Made by a program: the position numbers and the translations under genes
Part shown: piece after piece, positions 61,851 through 64,000 of the stretch
How positions within the stretch are numbered: the first letter of the stretch is position 1
How the letters are laid out: every line of letters starts with the position of its first letter
Source of the DNA: Macrocystis pyrifera
Lineage: Eukaryota > Sar > Phaeophyceae > Laminariales > Laminariaceae
Direction of reading: 5' to 3'
DNA: 64,000 nt
NCBI GenBank assembly: GCA_031763025.1
Contig: JASSKH010000007.1
Location: 4,724,930-4,788,929, forward strand
Notes under the pieces: model-generated
Seen by the model: only the letters and a program-made list of their open reading frames with translations
Told to the model about the DNA's origin: nothing
Database searches by the model: none

Positions 61851-62150
61851 ATGAGTGGATACTATTCACCATTCTCACATCCATCTAGAAGCGGAAATCA
61901 CCAACAGCAAGCAATCAACAAAGTCAAACGTGCCTGGCGCGGACACACGGTCCTTGCCGGTGGCGTCTCCGTTCCTTCTCTTTCACCTCTCTCTCAAGGC
62001 GGCGCATCCCGTTGCGCCCGTGCGCCGATCCTGAACCGACGATGCAGACTCCTCCCTAAGCGCCCATCCTCACTCTCTCCCTCGTCTCCTTCCTCGGGAG
62101 CAACGTCCCCCCCATCAACCACCTGCGGGCGTGGTGCTTCAGCAGTCTAG
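61851..62150 (+). CDS. Hypothetical Ser/Pro/Arg-rich protein
   Basis: 99 codons from MSGYYSPFSHPSRSG, Gln-rich then Ser/Pro/Arg-rich, without a known domain. A TATTTATATATG box lies about 80 bases upstream of the ATG and the intervening leader is C/T-rich, a plausible promoter arrangement, which is why it is listed. It could equally be an LTR-derived leader or chance. Downstream frames overlap but do not continue it. Confidence 0.3.
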   Translation: MSGYYSPFSHPSRSGNHQQQAINKVKRAWRGHTVLAGGVSVPSLSPLSQGGASRCARAPILNRRCRLLPKRPSSLSPSSPSSGATSPPSTTCGRGASAV

Positions 62151-62314
62151 GCAAACTATTCTGCCAAAATGCTTTCAGCGTCTCTCCCGCGGTCTCCACC
62201 TTCCCCCCTGCTGCTGCCGGCCAAACTCCTTATCTCTTGCTCCTCTGCACATCGCCATCCTCCGGCCCGGGATATACGAACCCAGCTCCCGGGCAGCACG
62301 CTTCGAAATATCTA

Positions 62315-62460
62315 TCTGCGGTGACTGCTGCGGCGGCGACGGCGGCGGCGGTGACGCATGCGGTGGCAGCGGCGGCGACGGTGATGGTGACGGCGGTATT
62401 GACGACGGTTGCGGCGGAAGTAGTGGGGATGACGGCATATCTTCTCTCTCTCTCTCTCCT
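62315..62460 (+). repeat. GGC/GAC-rich microsatellite followed by (TC)n
   Basis: Imperfect GGCGGCGAC repeats to about 62430, then CTCTCTCTCTCTCC at 62443-62458. All six frames are open here for compositional reasons. Confidence 0.75.
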
Positions 62461-62559
62461 CTTCCTCCTCGTTTACTTTTTCCTTGCACCTCTCCTCTTC
62501 TTCACTTGCTCTTTTCTCGCTCTTGTTCCGAACCACTTGCTCATCCAGGTTCCTCATGA

Positions 62560-64000
62560 CCTCCGCTTAAAACTCACGCTCCCCGTGGAGAAGTCGAAGC
62601 CTTTCCTTCATCATCGGCACTCGCCATGACCAAAATCCACTCAAGCCGGGCTTCGCTGCATACAATGTTCGCAGGGCTTCGTCGGCGAGTCCAACCTCTC
62701 CCGTACGCTTTTGTGTCACTATCCGTAGCTTCAGCAGCTCACTTCTTTCAACATGTACTCGACGCTTTTATTCTCCATGTCAGCATCCGACATGAGCTCG
62801 AGACGCAGAATCCTCCCCTCTGGGATTCCTCTCCGGGATGGCCGTGGCCGCGTTCACCAATAGAGGATAACCGGCTTACACTACTGTAGTGTGTTCATTT
62901 GTCTCTATAAAGGTGTAGACGCAGCTGGCACGGGAACGCATGGTTGGTGACTCAAGACAGTGACATGGAACTCTTCTTGTATTGTTCCCGAGATGTCGAC
63001 ATGACTCGCCTCATAAGGAGCTACACAACGAGTGACATCAGGAGGCTTGCACATTATCCGGATATCCCAATATCCCACTACTAGAACCCTATCCATCATG
63101 GCACTCCTCAATCCACGATGGATACTATGTGTCGTGCTCCTGAGCACAATCAACATGCGCCCACCTGGCTGCGTCAACACAGAAGAAACAGGTACGGCAA
63201 AGACATGTGGTCGGCAGGCAGCACCTCACTGGATGGTATATACCTGGTACACCAGTACGCAGCAGCAACAACAAAAAAAACTCCCACACAGAATGCCGTG
63301 CGAAGACCCGTCGTGGAGCCACTCACTCTGTGGGTATCAAATCTATAACATCTGAAACCTAGCTCCTGCGAACAGGATATAGGGCTGCACCATATATAGA
63401 GTACACAACAGGAAAGTTGCTGTTTTTTTTGGTTGAGAAAGGATGCGTTCTACACTAACTTCCAGTAAAACGACTGCCGAATTATTAATTAGCTGTGAAT
63501 CGCAGCATGCCCTTCTTAGTAAACGATGTCCTGTCCTGTACTGTACCGCACAGCAGATACCAACTGATTCGGGAACAGCAGCGTCGCCGTATGGCACAAA
63601 AGTAGGTATGATAGCCGCCGGAGTACTGTAGTCAAACCTTGGGGCAAGCGAGAGGCGCCTCAAAACGTTTTGAAGAAAAAGACGAGATCCGTATTTACTT
63701 TCTTTCAATCTGTAGACCCACTGTACGAGTAGAGACTACAAGTATAGCTAGCAGGGTTCAAACAAACGCACACGGCGACTCGCTGAAAACGCACAATAGT
63801 GCGTCCAAAAATGAACGGCCACCCCCGCGAGCCCTGCTACAGGCTGTAATCATACCAAATATGTATCAGGTTACTCGCACGAGGGAGAGGCCTCTGTACC
63901 TCTCACCCAGCAACCCGACTTGGAGAAAATGGACTAGCAAAACCACAAGAACAATCCCATCGGCCTGTCTACGTAGGCATACTTATACTCCCTTACCACA
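62560..64000. other. Gene-free right end
   Basis: Frames up to 121 codons on both strands, none with recognisable features. No repeat shared with the rest of the window was noticed. Confidence 0.4.

Overview
The window looks like repeat-rich nuclear DNA of a eukaryote. It holds no rRNA gene, no convincing tRNA gene and no bacterial-style operon. I recognise no intact host gene; nearly every recognisable coding sequence is a fragment of an LTR retrotransposon. The host lineage cannot be fixed from the sequence. A protist or alga (a red alga, for instance) whose genome is dominated by Copia and Ty3/Gypsy elements would fit, but that is inference.

Layout. 1-5500: microsatellite, hairpin-bearing tandem repeat, a solo LTR (2428-2930) and dispersed repeats. 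5518-13177: a 7.7 kb LTR element with 508-bp LTRs and no recognisable gag-pol (L1). 13500-14177: relic of a gag-only Copia-type element. 15509-15843: a complete 335-bp TRIM. 16500-21552: a palindrome-bounded tRNA-like repeat (unit U) touching a decayed Copia (copia-2), which carries a 274-bp foldback insertion with telomere-like repeats. 22893-25281: a third, heavily deleted Copia. 25960-27036: tandem repeats and a 117-bp MITE. 27265-27713: a second TRIM. 29590-32200: tandem repeats and an LTR remnant. 32286-47329: a 15 kb Ty3/Gypsy element (minus strand) with gag, a NADAR (YbiA-like) domain, protease, RT, RNase H, integrase, chromodomain and a Tudor-like tail. Its gag is interrupted by a 2.46 kb gag-only element (A). 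47575-49375: a GATCTG-rich satellite. 49751-58881: a second gag-only element (B), split by two TIR transposons (C, 1.2 kb; D, 5.5 kb). D itself contains a 4.2 kb composite of Copia gag-PR-IN between inverted, palindrome-bounded U repeats. 58882-64000: minisatellites, duplications and sequence without recognisable features.

How the parts relate. Two mobilisation groups stand out. Copia-2, A, B and the palindromes of U all end in TGTTCG...CGAACA, and those with readable insertion sites (A, B, the composite) make 5-bp target duplications, so one Copia integrase could have moved them all. The Gypsy and the TRIMs share a TGGCG(T/A)C primer-binding-like site next to the 5' LTR. The Gypsy and TRIM-1 share TGTTA...TAACA-like ends and 4-bp duplications, so the TRIMs may be Gypsy satellites. 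The most notable observations are the NADAR domain inside the Gypsy pol, the composite Copia segment that transposed between inverted tRNA-like palindromes, and the telomere-repeat-cored foldback element.
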